The notes: generated from the sequence alone by a model not told the origin. 64,000 nt of DNA from Desulfofundulus thermosubterraneus DSM 16057 (GCF_900142025.1 NZ_FQZM01000010.1:1-64000), one strand, 5' to 3'; positions 24,751 to 34,000 are shown, numbered from the stretch's first letter. A program made the numbers and translations.

Positions 24751-25783
24751 GCCGGGCCACCTCCTGCAGGTCGGCAATGATCTGGCGGATGTCAATATTT
24801 ACCGGACACCTGGTGACGCAACGGCCACAACCAACACATCCGTCCAGGTTGTAGCGGTCCCGGTGGTATTTCAGTTTGTGCAGAAAACGGTTGCGTACCC
24901 GTTCCTTTTGGGTGGGCCGGGGGTTGTGTCCGCCGGCCATACGGGTAAAGTGGCTGAACATGCAGGAATCCCAGCAGCGCGAGCGCACTCCCGACTCCCC
25001 ATCCGGGCTCTGGTCGAAGATGTCAAAGCAGTGACAGGTCGGGCATATATAGGTGCAGATGCCGCACCCCAGGCAGCGGCGGGCAAGCTCACCCCAGTAA
25101 GGTAATTCAAAGTGTTGATCCAGGAATTCTTTTAGGCCGGTAGTGTCCACATTACGGGTAAAGTGCCCCGCTAATTTTTTACCCAGTTCCTCGCGAGCCG
25201 GAATTACCCGGTTTTCCCGGTCAGCGTCAAAGTACTGTTGGTACCTATTGACCAGTTTCTCTCCCCGAGGGGTTAGCACCTCGATGCCGTAACCACCGTC
25301 TATCTCTGTTAATAAAAGGTCGGCTCCCCCCCCGTCGGTGGGACCTCCTCCCATGGAAGTACAAAAGCAGTCACGTTCCACCCGGGTACAGGATAGACCC
25401 ACCAGAATGGTATCCTGGCGGCGCTTCTGGTAATAGCAGTCCTGGTAGGCACCATTAAAAACCGGATCTAGAGCCAGGATCCCTTTAATGTCGCAGGGGC
25501 GAAGGCCAAACAGTACGGCCGGTCCGGGAGTTTGCGCGTCCGCGAGGGTAATCTGATCACCGCCGGTGGAAAAGAAAAACATTTCTTCCGTTTGGGGGAA
25601 AAGCCAGCCCTTTGGGGATACCGTGCTATTGGTATAACCCAGGTTTATCTCAGCAAAGCCACTTACGGGTTTAAATAAAGAAACGCTCTCTTCTTCCCTG
25701 ACGGGAGCGATCAAGGTGTAATCCCTGGCCAGGGCATCGAGCCAGGCCCCTAAATTATCCCTGGTAATGGTGTATGCTTTCAT
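24743..25783 (-). CDS. flxB: FlxB-type 4Fe-4S protein of the Hdr-Flx complex
   Basis: A 346-residue cytoplasmic iron-sulfur protein resembling sulfhydrogenase beta subunits. The first ~220 residues form the DUF-like N-terminal domain (LFGLRPCDIKGILALDPVF near residue 91, LVGLSCTRVERDCFC with extra cysteines). Two 4Fe-4S motifs follow: CLGCGICTYICPTCHCFD and CVGCGRCVTRCPVNIDI. It passes electrons between FlxA and its partner FlxC/FlxD. ATG at 25783, 14 bases after flxC. Which of this gene and the next is called B or C varies, so the symbol is tentative. Confidence 0.82.
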   Translation of the reverse strand: MKAYTITRDNLGAWLDALARDYTLIAPVREEESVSLFKPVSGFAEINLGYTNSTVSPKGWLFPQTEEMFFFSTGGDQITLADAQTPGPAVLFGLRPCDIKGILALDPVFNGAYQDCYYQKRRQDTILVGLSCTRVERDCFCTSMGGGPTDGGGADLLLTEIDGGYGIEVLTPRGEKLVNRYQQYFDADRENRVIPAREELGKKLAGHFTRNVDTTGLKEFLDQHFELPYWGELARRCLGCGICTYICPTCHCFDIFDQSPDGESGVRSRCWDSCMFSHFTRMAGGHNPRPTQKERVRNRFLHKLKYHRDRYNLDGCVGCGRCVTRCPVNIDIRQIIADLQEVARHE

Positions 25784-25796
25784 CGGGCGTCACCCT

Positions 25797-26768
25797 CTAC
25801 ATAAATTCATCGGGATCGGATTTGGTAAATGCCCCTAAGGGCGGCAGTTCCTCCAGACTGGTACCCGGAGTGGGGACGTTGAACAGGTCCTTCATGTCCT
25901 TCAATATCTTCCGGTTGAGGAGCGAAAGGGGTATATTTACCGGGCATACCCGCTCGCACTCACCACAATCCACGCATCGTCCGGCCACGTGAAAGGCCCG
26001 GATGAGATGAAAAGCAGTATTCTCCGGGAGGTTATTGGCTTTGGCCACCCAGCAGGGTTCCGCCTGGTCAAAGACACATTCCCGGCAGGTGCAAGCCGGG
26101 CAAACATTGCGGCAGGCATAACACCGCAGGCACCGGCTGAACTGCTTATCCCAGTATGCGCTTCTTTCTTCTACCGGGAGTTCTTCCAGCGTTTTTACTG
26201 CGACAAAGGGATCCCCCGGATCGTTAGGCGGTATTTCTTCCCCGAGCATAAAATCGGCAATTACCGGGGTGTGTTGTTCGCAGTCCCGGCACTTCTTGAG
26301 CAGGGCCTCGTCCCGGGTAAAAGTGAAAGTTCCCTCCCCTGTCTGCAAAGAAAAGTCTTGCTTACTGACGGCTGCAACCGTAATTTGTGCTCCCGGGTCA
26401 AGGCGGGCCGCCACCAGATCCGGGTTGATCAGGCCCGGGCAGGGTATGCCCAGGATGATCACCTTTTCCCGGGTGATCTGGTTATCCTGCAGCAGGCGAA
26501 TGATGGCCCTGGAATCACAGCCCTTGACTACCACCGCCACTTTCCCCGGTTCATGACGGTAATCCAGCAGGTATTTAGCCAGATTATTGATACAGAGGGG
26601 ATTCCAGACCAGCCGGTCCACCTCATCTTCCCGGCTGATGAAGGCGGGAACTACCCGGCTTACTTCACTGCCCAGGGCATAACCGATCACCAGGCTGGCC
26701 TCCCCATTGGCTAACAATTTCCGGGCTGTCTCCCTCAAATTTTCTTGGATTTTCATTAGTTCACTCAT
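25797..26768 (-). CDS. flxC: FlxC-type 4Fe-4S protein of the Hdr-Flx complex
   Basis: A 323-residue iron-sulfur protein. The N-terminal part (VIGYALGSEVSRVVPAFI, VVVKGCDSRAIIRLLQ, VIILGIPCPGLIN) resembles the N-terminal half of F420-hydrogenase beta-type proteins; later come CLRCYACRNVCPACTCRECV and CVDCGECERVCPVNIPLS, enough cysteines for two 4Fe-4S clusters and more. Absence of membrane helices fits a soluble complex. ATG at 26768 overlaps the flxD stop (ATGA). The symbol is tentative as for flxB. Confidence 0.82.
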   Translation of the reverse strand: MSELMKIQENLRETARKLLANGEASLVIGYALGSEVSRVVPAFISREDEVDRLVWNPLCINNLAKYLLDYRHEPGKVAVVVKGCDSRAIIRLLQDNQITREKVIILGIPCPGLINPDLVAARLDPGAQITVAAVSKQDFSLQTGEGTFTFTRDEALLKKCRDCEQHTPVIADFMLGEEIPPNDPGDPFVAVKTLEELPVEERSAYWDKQFSRCLRCYACRNVCPACTCRECVFDQAEPCWVAKANNLPENTAFHLIRAFHVAGRCVDCGECERVCPVNIPLSLLNRKILKDMKDLFNVPTPGTSLEELPPLGAFTKSDPDEFM

Positions 26769-27235
26769 TCCACCCTCACCCCGGTGGAAACATCAGCAGG
26801 TTTCGGCACTGGTTTCTGTCTCATCTTGGTATTCGGTCCCAGGGCTTTAATTTGTGCCGTAATATCCTCCACTGTTTGGGCAAACTTAGCCCCTTCGGAG
26901 CCGCTGATCCAGCGGGCCTGGAAGCGTCCCGGTTCAAAGCCAACGTATTCCAGCAGGCGCTTAAAAATAAGGTAGCGCCGCCGCGTATGATAGTTGCCAC
27001 TAACATAGTGGCAGTCCCCCGGGTGTCACCCGCTCACCAGCACACCGTCAGCCCCCCTCTGGAAGGCGCGCAGGATGAAAACAGGATTAACCCTTCCCGA
27101 ACAGGGCACCCGGATCACCCGGATTGATGTGGGATAGTTCAAACGGCTAACGCCCGCCAGATCGGCGCCGGCATAACTGCACCAGTTACAACAAAAGCCG
27201 ATGATTTTAGGTTCCCATTGTTCTGTTACAGACAC
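26765..27235 (-). CDS. flxD: FlxD/MvhD-type delta subunit, selenocysteine-containing
   Basis: A 156-residue [2Fe-2S] protein that links the NADH-oxidising module to HdrA, homologous to MvhD/VhuD of methanogen hydrogenases. It starts (GTG 27235, after GGAGG) [20 protein letters not shown] and reaches GADGVLVSG at residue 69. Codon 70 is TGA (27028-27026); after it the frame reads [11 protein letters not shown], the conserved continuation, and stays open for 86 codons. The family has Cys at codon 70 (GCHPGDCHY), so TGA most likely encodes Sec, as in VhuD of Methanococcus. A 7-base-pair stem-loop follows (see the SECIS entry). It overlaps hdrA by 10 bases and flxC by 4. Confidence 0.88.
26996..27012 (-). 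promoter_or_regulatory. Predicted bacterial SECIS element in flxD
   Basis: On the minus strand GCCACTA (27012-27006) and TAGTGGC (27002-26996) form a perfect 7-base-pair stem with loop TGT. The loop begins 21 bases after the TGA and has G at its second position, within published bacterial SECIS limits (loop 16-37 bases from UGA, G among the first two loop bases). Confidence 0.78.
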
Positions 27236-29208
27236 AGTGCGTCCACCTCCGCCAGTACCTGCTCATTGGTAAAGCCTTTGACGTTGATTGCCCCGGCCCG
27301 GCAGGCTACGGTACAGGCGCCGCATCCCTGGCACAGTCCGGTGTTAACACTGGCCACCGTGCGTTCCACCGTTTTACCGCCCACCCGTTCGGTGACCGTT
27401 GCCGTTTCAATGGCCCGGTAGGGACAGACGTTTTTGCATTCCAGGCAACCGGAACAAAGGGCCTGGTTGACGTGGGCAATCATGGGGTCCACGGCCATCT
27501 CGCTGTGGGAGAACAATGCACATACCTTTGCCGCGGCCGCGCTGGCCTGGGCAACGGTATCGGGGATATCTTTAGGTCCCTGGCAGGCTCCGGCTAGGAA
27601 GACTCCCGCGGTATTGGTTTCCACCGGCCGCAGTTTGGGGTGGCTTTCCATAAAGAATCCGTCCTGGTCGGTGGAAAAGCCCACAATGCGGGCAATTTCG
27701 GCCGATCCTTTGCTGGGTACCATGGCCGTGGCCAGCACCACCAGATCCGCGGCTACTTCTACCGGCCGGCCCAAAAGGGTGTCCACACCCATGACCACCA
27801 GGTGGTCACCTTCGGGGTAAATTTTGGATACCCGGCCGCGGATATACCGGGCACCTTCATGGACCGTGCGCAGGTAAAATTCCTCGTAGGCCTTACCGGG
27901 GGTCCGAACATCCATGTAAAAGACGTAGACCTTTGAACCCGGGATTTTTTCCAGCACCTGGTGAGCGTGTTTGGCCGTGTACATGCAGCAGGTCCGGGAG
28001 CAATATTCCTTCCCTTTGGCTGCATCCCGGGAACCTACGCACTTGATGAAAACCACGTTTTTTGGTTCCTTCCCATCGGAGGGCCTTAAAATCTTGCCTC
28101 CCGTTGGCCCGGAAGCGTTGTTCAACCTTTCAAATTGCAGCCCGCTGATTACATCGGGATAGCGCCCGTAACCGTATTCGCCGTAGGCCTGCTCCCATTC
28201 AAACAGGTCGTAACCGGTGGCCACAACAATGGCCCCCACCTGTTCCTTAACTAACTGGTCTTCCTGCTGGTAATCGATTGCCTGTGCCGGGCAAACCTTC
28301 TGGCAAACGCCGCATTTACCCATGGTAAACTGTCTGCAGTGTTGCCGGTCGATAACGGGTTTGTTGGGTACAGCCTGGGGAAAGCTGATGTAAATGGCCT
28401 TGCGCATTCCCAATCCCAAATTGTACTCGCTTAACACCTTGGTGGGACATTTCTCCCAGCAGGTGCCGCATCCGGTGCATTTGCTATGGTCGACGGAGCG
28501 GGCTTTTTGCCTGATGGTCACTTCGAAATTGCCGATATAACCTTCTACCTTTTCTACTTCGGCGTAAGTAAACAGGGTTATATTAGGGTGCTGCGCCGCA
28601 GCAACCATCTTGGGCGTGATAATTCAAGCCGAACAATCCAGCGTGGGAAAAGTTTTATCCAGCATGGCCATTTTCCCGCCAATGGTAGGCTCCCTTTCCA
28701 CCAGGATGACCTGGTAACCGGCGTCGGCAATGTCCAGGGCGGTCTGCATACCGGCAATGCCGCCGCCGATGACCAGCGCCCGCTTGGTGACGGGAATGGT
28801 GGATTCAAAAAGGGGTTCCAGCTTGCTTACCTTGGATACGGCCCGGCGGATTAATTCGATGGCTTTCTGGGTAGCTTTTTCTGGTTCTCGTTGATGTACC
28901 CAGGCGCACTGTTCCCGGATATTGGCCATTTCTAAAAGATAGGGGTTCAATCCAGCCCGGGCAAGGGTTTTGCGGAAGGTAGCTTCGTGGAGGCGGGGAG
29001 AGCAGGAGGCTACCACCACCCGGTCCAGGCGGTGTTCCCGCACTGCCTGGATAATGATTTCCTGCCCGGGTTCAGAGCACATGTACTTGTAGTCGGTGGC
29101 GTACACCACTCCCGGAAATTTGGAAACTGCTTCCACTGCCCGGGACATGTCTACCACCGCGCCGATGTTTAAACCACACCAGCAGACAAAGATGCCGATA
29201 CGCTGCAT
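27226..29208 (-). CDS. hdrA: Heterodisulfide reductase subunit A, selenocysteine-containing
   Basis: A 660-residue flavin-based bifurcating subunit. N-terminal [10 protein letters not shown] (7-16), FAD-binding [12 protein letters not shown] (~144-155), then PTLDCSA and an in-frame TGA (28626-28624) as codon 195, followed by IITPKM. HdrA proteins have Cys at this spot in DCSxCILTPKM, and selenocysteine versions are known in methanococci, so TGA should be Sec. Later four cluster motifs occur: [33 protein letters not shown] and [12 protein letters not shown]. Total length is normal for HdrA only when the TGA is read through. ATG at 29208 after AAGGAG. A stem-loop lies just 3' of the TGA. Confidence 0.9.
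28589..28603 (-). promoter_or_regulatory. Predicted bacterial SECIS element in hdrA
   Basis: On the minus strand TGCTGC (28603-28598) pairs with GCAGCA (28594-28589) around loop GGC; below the stem a mismatch and two more G-C pairs are possible. The loop starts 27 bases after the TGA and has G first, inside the usual bacterial SECIS range. The stem also encodes an Ala-rich stretch (VAAAQH). Confidence 0.7.
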
Positions 29209-29236
29209 ACTTCTATCGCTCCTTGTCGGTGATAGT

Positions 29237-30094
29237 CTAACCAACCAGTTTAAGTACCTGGCCGGTATCTACAAAATGGGTATGCAGGCTCAAATCCTGC
29301 GGATTCAAACCCATGGCCACCCCCAAAAGCTGGGTGAAATAAAATACCGGTAATTGATAATTGGTTCCCCGGAGTCGGTTAACCTTTAACTGGCGCATGT
29401 CAAGGTTGAAGTGGCACAGGGGGCAGGCGCACACCAGGCAATTGGCACCGGAGAGTGCCGCCGCCTTCAGGATACGGGAAACCATGGGAATGGCTACTTC
29501 TTCATTGCTTACCGCCAGGGAAGCCCCACAGCATTCGGTCTTATGCGGCCAGTCCACCGTATCCGCTCCGGCGGCTTGCATAATTTGCTCTATAATTTGC
29601 GGGTTTTCGGGATCATCGATCTGGATGGCCCGGGGCCGCACTAAAAGACAGCCGTAATAGGCGGCAATTTTCAGCCCTTTTAAGGGCTTCACTACCTGGG
29701 CCCGAATCTGCTCCAAACCAACGGAACTAATCACTTCCAGGATGGATATCACCTTACTCTTGCCGTGAAAAGGCCGCCCTGTAATTTCATTGACTTTTTC
29801 CCGCAACTGGGGGTTCTGGTTCAATTCGTGGCAGGCCAGGGCCAGGCGCTGGTAACAGGCAGCACAGGGTGCGGTTACGTCGAGACCTGTTTCTTCGGCC
29901 AGGGCCAGATTGCGGGCGGGCAAGGCCAGGGCCAGAAGGTGGCTCGTACTGTGTCCAGCCGTAGCCCCGCAGCAACTCCAGTCGGGGACCTCCGTAAGTT
30001 CAATACCCAGGTGTTTACTTACCGCCCGGGTGGAAAGATCGTATTCCTTCCCGCTGGTTTCCAAACTGCAACCGGGATAATAGGCAAACTTCAC
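29237..30094 (-). CDS. hdrB: Heterodisulfide reductase subunit B
   Basis: A 285-residue catalytic subunit with two CCG domains that bind non-cubane 4Fe-4S clusters in HdrB. It opens MKFAYYPGCSLETSGKEYD; WSCCGATAGHS and later APCAACYQRL belong to the first CCG set, and KTECCGASLAVSN with CLVCACPLCHFNLDMRQ to the second. In sulfate reducers the disulfide substrate is unknown (DsrC-type partners are proposed). ATG at 30094, 2 bases after the hdrC stop. Confidence 0.95.
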   Translation of the reverse strand: MKFAYYPGCSLETSGKEYDLSTRAVSKHLGIELTEVPDWSCCGATAGHSTSHLLALALPARNLALAEETGLDVTAPCAACYQRLALACHELNQNPQLREKVNEITGRPFHGKSKVISILEVISSVGLEQIRAQVVKPLKGLKIAAYYGCLLVRPRAIQIDDPENPQIIEQIMQAAGADTVDWPHKTECCGASLAVSNEEVAIPMVSRILKAAALSGANCLVCACPLCHFNLDMRQLKVNRLRGTNYQLPVFYFTQLLGVAMGLNPQDLSLHTHFVDTGQVLKLVG

Positions 30095-30096
30095 GT

Positions 30097-30669
30097 TTAA
30101 ACCTCCTTTTCCGCCTGGCGTACTTTTTCAAAAATATGGTTAATTTCTTCCAATCCCCGTGGTTTTGTTACCGATAACTTTAACTTGCCCCGCCTTAACA
30201 TGGTTAGCCCTGTATTGGCTTCCCGGAAAGGCTGGCCGGTTTTGAGATTGAACATGGCCATGGTGGCTAATTCAAACAGCCGCCCGTACTTTTGAATGGA
30301 CCCAAGGAAATTATTGTTGAACAGGGCTACATTGCGTCCCCTGCCTGGGGGTACCATGCCCTTGCGGCGGGCCATAATCCGCAAGGTGTCCATAACCATC
30401 GCTACATCAATCTTCCGGGGGCAACGGACCGTACAGGTAACGCAGGAGGCACAGAGCCAGATGCTCTGGCAACGAAGTACCTCTTCCTTTAATCCCATTT
30501 GTACCATACGCATTACCTGGTGGGGCATTAAGTCATAGGCAAAGGCCACCGGGCAACCGGCGGTACACTTTCCGCACTGGTAACAATTTTCCACTGCCTG
30601 TCCGCTTTCCCGGGATACACGTTCGATAAAATCCCTATCTTCACTTTCGTTGAGTCTGATAGTTTCCAT
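30097..30669 (-). CDS. hdrC: Heterodisulfide reductase subunit C
   Basis: A 190-residue ferredoxin-like subunit relaying electrons from HdrA to HdrB. Two 4Fe-4S motifs: CYQCGKCTAGCPVAF (about 27-41) and CASCVTCTVRCPRKIDV (about 72-88), with the HdrC spacing PHQVMRMVQMGL between. Start at ATG 30669, just after GAGGG; 23 more upstream codons are open without a ribosome site. First gene of hdrC-hdrB-hdrA-flxD-flxC-flxB-flxA; no convincing promoter was found ahead of it. Confidence 0.94.
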   Translation of the reverse strand: METIRLNESEDRDFIERVSRESGQAVENCYQCGKCTAGCPVAFAYDLMPHQVMRMVQMGLKEEVLRCQSIWLCASCVTCTVRCPRKIDVAMVMDTLRIMARRKGMVPPGRGRNVALFNNNFLGSIQKYGRLFELATMAMFNLKTGQPFREANTGLTMLRRGKLKLSVTKPRGLEEINHIFEKVRQAEKEV

Positions 30670-30852
30670 CTCAATCCCTCTTTTGTAAAGAACTTGCCCC
30701 TTTTCGAATATGATAGGGGTTGATTTCGCTAAAACCAATTAATGCTATATCTGTTTTAAGATATACTTTCGACGCCTCAATTATAATTCCTTTTTAAAGT
30801 CTAAAAAAAATCCCCGTTTTAAAAATGACGGAGATCACAATATTGCAAGCAA

Positions 30853-30881
30853 ATAAAAAAGGACAGGTTTTGGCCTGTCCC
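30853..30881 (-). terminator. Terminator of the dinG-like gene
   Basis: On the minus strand GGACAGG/CCTGTCC with a 6-base loop, then TTTTTTATTT. It lies ~140 bases beyond the dinG-like stop, in a gap (30670-31019) that otherwise holds no gene. Confidence 0.85.
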
Positions 30882-31019
30882 CGACCCTATTTCCAAACCC
30901 TCATTAAAAGGGCTCTTATGAAGGATGGCAGCCGCACGAAATACACGCGCAAGACAACTCACCCCTTTACTTTGTTGGTCCTTAATATAGTATGTGCCGC
31001 TGGCCGAAATGTGACAGTT

Positions 31020-33893
31020 TTAGAGATTAAATTTCTTTTGTTGACTGGAAGAAGCAAATCGCTCTACATTTTCGGTTTGATTGATCGCAAGCCAGTTAGG
31101 CTGACTGCCGGGACGGGCAAACCAGTGGGCAATCCGCTTCACAATCAGGTGGCGGTCTCCGTGGATGTGGCTTTTTAAAGGTAGAGAATGTAAAAAATGG
31201 CGGCCGTACTTTTTGTTTAGCAGGCGTCCATCTAAAACTACCACTACGCCCCGGTCCTGGGCTGTCCGGATTAGCCGGCCAAAGCCCTGTTTAAAGCGAA
31301 TAATGGCCTGGGGGAGGCTGAAATGGCGGAAACCATCCTTCCCCTGGGAGGCCAGCTCTTCCAGGCGTGCTTCCACCACTGGAACCTGGGGAGCCCAAAA
31401 GGGAAGTTTGACCATGACCACGCAGCTTAAAGCCGGTCCGGGAATGTCCACACCTTCCCAGAAGCTGGACGCTCCCATTAGGATAGCCCTTTCAGAAGTA
31501 CGAAATTCCTCTACCAGTTGCCAGTGGTTGCCGTCAAGATTATGGCCGAGGAGACAGATATCCCTTTCTTCACATGTGGGCTTTAACCGGCGATAGGTTT
31601 CCTGCAGTGCTCGGTGGGAGGTATATAGGACCAGCATGCGGCCTCCCGTAACTTCAGCCAGGTCCAGGAGCGTACTTGCCAGGGTGGCGAAGTATATATC
31701 TTCGGCCCCTTCTCCGGGAGTAGGCAGTCCTCTCACAACGCATAGCAGGGATTGGTATTCGTACCGAAAAGGTGAGTCCACCTGCATGGTTACTACACGT
31801 TCGGGAGGAATAAGGTCCAAACCGGTACGTTCCATAAAATGTTCAAACGATTCTTCAACCGTTAAGGTTGCTGAGGTAAAAATGATTGATTTTTTACTTT
31901 GATACAAGTGTTCGTAAAGTATTTTATTTACCTGAATTGGCGCAGCCCGCAGGCTGCAGTTGGTCTTTTCCCCTCCTTCATGTACTTCGACCCAGTAGAC
32001 GTTTTTCTCCAGGGTGCCCTTAAGAATGGATTCCAGGTCTGCTACCATCCTGGTACCCTCTGTGGCATGGAATGATAGCTCCCAGATCGGGCCGGCCCAG
32101 CTCTCATCTTCTATCTGGCTGGATTCCAGGTGATCTATAAGGTTTTTCAAGCCGGTCAACAAGTCCTTGAGATAGAAAAGGAGGTTTGCCTGTTCCGATT
32201 GCAGCTCGACAGTGATATCCCCCTCTAAGCCCGGTTGTAAGCGGAGGACGTGCCTGCGTGTATTTTCTTTTTGTTGCACGGAAGCTTGCCGGACAACCAG
32301 TTGCTGGAAGACGTTAAAGAACGACTCCGCCCCCTCGAATGCCCTGTGGCAGGCATCACGGACTTTTTGGAGGCTGGAAAGCCAGGAAGAATCGCCCCGG
32401 TGCGGTGCCAGTTCGCTCAAGCGGATCAGGAGCCGGTTGAGCTTGTTTAACCAGCGGAAAAGTACGGTACGCGAAATTGCGCGCCCCAGTTGTTCAGTGG
32501 CCGCGTCTTCCAGATGATGCGCTTCGTCTACTACCAGAGCGGCATATTCTGGAAGTACGCGGTTTTCAGCTCGCACATCGGAAAAGAGAAGAGAATGATT
32601 GACAATGATCAGATTAGCTCTCTCAGCTTGGCCCCGGACCCGGGAAACATAACAGGCCCGGGCGAACCACCGGCAACGGGAGCCCAGGCAGGCTTCACTA
32701 TCGGCACACAGTTCTTGCCAGAGTTCTTGCTCCAAACTGGAAAGATTGAGTTCGCTCCTGTCCCCGGTGGTGGTTTCTTGTGTCCAGACGAGTATGCGGG
32801 CATAGAAAGCTGCTTCCGCAGCAGTCCAATCACTGGTCTGCAGGGTATTTAACCAGCGCCGCAGGCACAGATAATTTTGCCTGCCTTTAACCAGTGCGGC
32901 GCGGCAGGACCAGCCGAGGGCCGCTTTCACCAGGGGTATGTCTCTTTGCCATAACTGCTCCTGTAGGTTAATGGTTCGCGTAGCAATAAGGACACGCTGT
33001 TTCCGGAAGAGGGACCAGTAAAATGCCGGGATCAAGTAGGCCATGGATTTTCCCGTTCCCGTGCCGGCTTCCATTAGCAAAAATTTTTCTTCCTCCAGGG
33101 CCCGGGTTACCGCCTCTACCATTCGTTTTTGTTGCGGGCGATATTCGTAGTTTTCCAAGTGGAGAGCCAGGGGGCCGCCGGGCTCCAGCAAGGCGGCTAG
33201 CTCCCGGGATGATTGAGGAAGGTTTCGCGGGCAAACTGGTTCCTGTGTTTCTTCCGGTTCAGGGGGCAAAAAGAAGGCGGGGCGGGTAATCTTCCTGGAG
33301 CGGCATTGCCAGGCCAGCTGGCCTATTTCGTCTGCCCAGGCCGATCCGGCCCGCTGCAAAAAGGCGGCCAGGTATAACAACACCTGCCCCTCCATTTCCC
33401 CGGCCTTATCGAGCAACCGGCGATAAAGGGAGACCGTGGCCAGAGCGTCATCCAGTGCCCGGTGGACGCGCCTTTGTTCTATCCCCAAAAGCCGGCAAAG
33501 GTCGGTCAGTCGAAAGCCAGGGGCGTTGGGTAAAAGGATGCGGGCCAGTTCCCGGGTATCAAAAAGCTGAGCTGCGATCGGGGTGCCTGCCGCGGCTTGC
33601 AGGAAATCCCGGTCAAAGGATACGTTATGACCCATTAGGGAGCTGTTGCCAAGGAAATCCATCACTGATGGTAACACCTCATCTATCGACGGGGCACTGG
33701 CCAGAAGTTCCTCACTTAAACCGGTGAGACGGTGGATGGTTACTGGGATCCGTTGTCGCGGGCGGACGAGGCTGTGGAATTGCCCGGTTATTTCTCCTTC
33801 TTCCAGCCGGAGGAGAGCTATTTCGATGATTTCATCATGTTGAGGATTTAAACCTGTAGTTTCCACATCACAAACTACCACCGAATGTGGCAC
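31020..33893 (-). CDS. dinG: DinG-family DNA helicase with N-terminal exonuclease domain
   Basis: A 957-residue fusion. Residues ~5-165 are a DEDDh 3'-5' exonuclease (VVVCDVETTGLNP, GHNVSFDRDFL, HRALDDALAT) as in DNA polymerase epsilon subunits. The rest is an XPD/DinG superfamily 2 helicase: Walker A EAGTGTGKSMAYLIPA, DEAHHLEDA, and C-terminal QGFGRLIRT. Cysteines in NYLCLRRWL, EACLGSRCRWFARACY between motifs I and II could hold the 4Fe-4S cluster of this family. Many Firmicutes have this fused form. GTG start at 33893, 9 bases after GGGGAG; another GTG at 33902 is too close to it. Confidence 0.93.
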   Translation of the reverse strand: MPHSVVVCDVETTGLNPQHDEIIEIALLRLEEGEITGQFHSLVRPRQRIPVTIHRLTGLSEELLASAPSIDEVLPSVMDFLGNSSLMGHNVSFDRDFLQAAAGTPIAAQLFDTRELARILLPNAPGFRLTDLCRLLGIEQRRVHRALDDALATVSLYRRLLDKAGEMEGQVLLYLAAFLQRAGSAWADEIGQLAWQCRSRKITRPAFFLPPEPEETQEPVCPRNLPQSSRELAALLEPGGPLALHLENYEYRPQQKRMVEAVTRALEEEKFLLMEAGTGTGKSMAYLIPAFYWSLFRKQRVLIATRTINLQEQLWQRDIPLVKAALGWSCRAALVKGRQNYLCLRRWLNTLQTSDWTAAEAAFYARILVWTQETTTGDRSELNLSSLEQELWQELCADSEACLGSRCRWFARACYVSRVRGQAERANLIIVNHSLLFSDVRAENRVLPEYAALVVDEAHHLEDAATEQLGRAISRTVLFRWLNKLNRLLIRLSELAPHRGDSSWLSSLQKVRDACHRAFEGAESFFNVFQQLVVRQASVQQKENTRRHVLRLQPGLEGDITVELQSEQANLLFYLKDLLTGLKNLIDHLESSQIEDESWAGPIWELSFHATEGTRMVADLESILKGTLEKNVYWVEVHEGGEKTNCSLRAAPIQVNKILYEHLYQSKKSIIFTSATLTVEESFEHFMERTGLDLIPPERVVTMQVDSPFRYEYQSLLCVVRGLPTPGEGAEDIYFATLASTLLDLAEVTGGRMLVLYTSHRALQETYRRLKPTCEERDICLLGHNLDGNHWQLVEEFRTSERAILMGASSFWEGVDIPGPALSCVVMVKLPFWAPQVPVVEARLEELASQGKDGFRHFSLPQAIIRFKQGFGRLIRTAQDRGVVVVLDGRLLNKKYGRHFLHSLPLKSHIHGDRHLIVKRIAHWFARPGSQPNWLAINQTENVERFASSSQQKKFNL

Positions 33894-33942
33894 CGCGCAC
33901 ACTCTCCCCTTTTCGAATTCTGGTCATGGGGGCAAAAAAATA

Positions 33943-33970
33943 ATCACACACATATATCACACACATATAT
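33943..33970. repeat. Short tandem repeat upstream of the 78-residue gene
   Basis: ATCACACACATAT occurs twice in tandem, followed by TATATATAG, in the 107-base divergent gap between the dinG-like gene and the plus-strand gene at 34001. Possibly an operator or flexible promoter region; no canonical promoter is clear. Confidence 0.5.
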
Positions 33971-34000
33971 ATAGTATCAAATTAAAGGGGGGAAGAGTAG

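Noticed and set aside
25989-26714. 241-codon plus-strand open frame
   Set aside because: It is antisense to the flxC gene, whose iron-sulfur motifs are clear.
28624-29208. hdrA read as a truncated pseudogene plus a separate downstream gene
   Set aside because: The TGA falls exactly on the conserved Cys codon, the frame continues without shift, all later Fe-S motifs are intact, and a SECIS-like hairpin follows. Decay would not preserve this.
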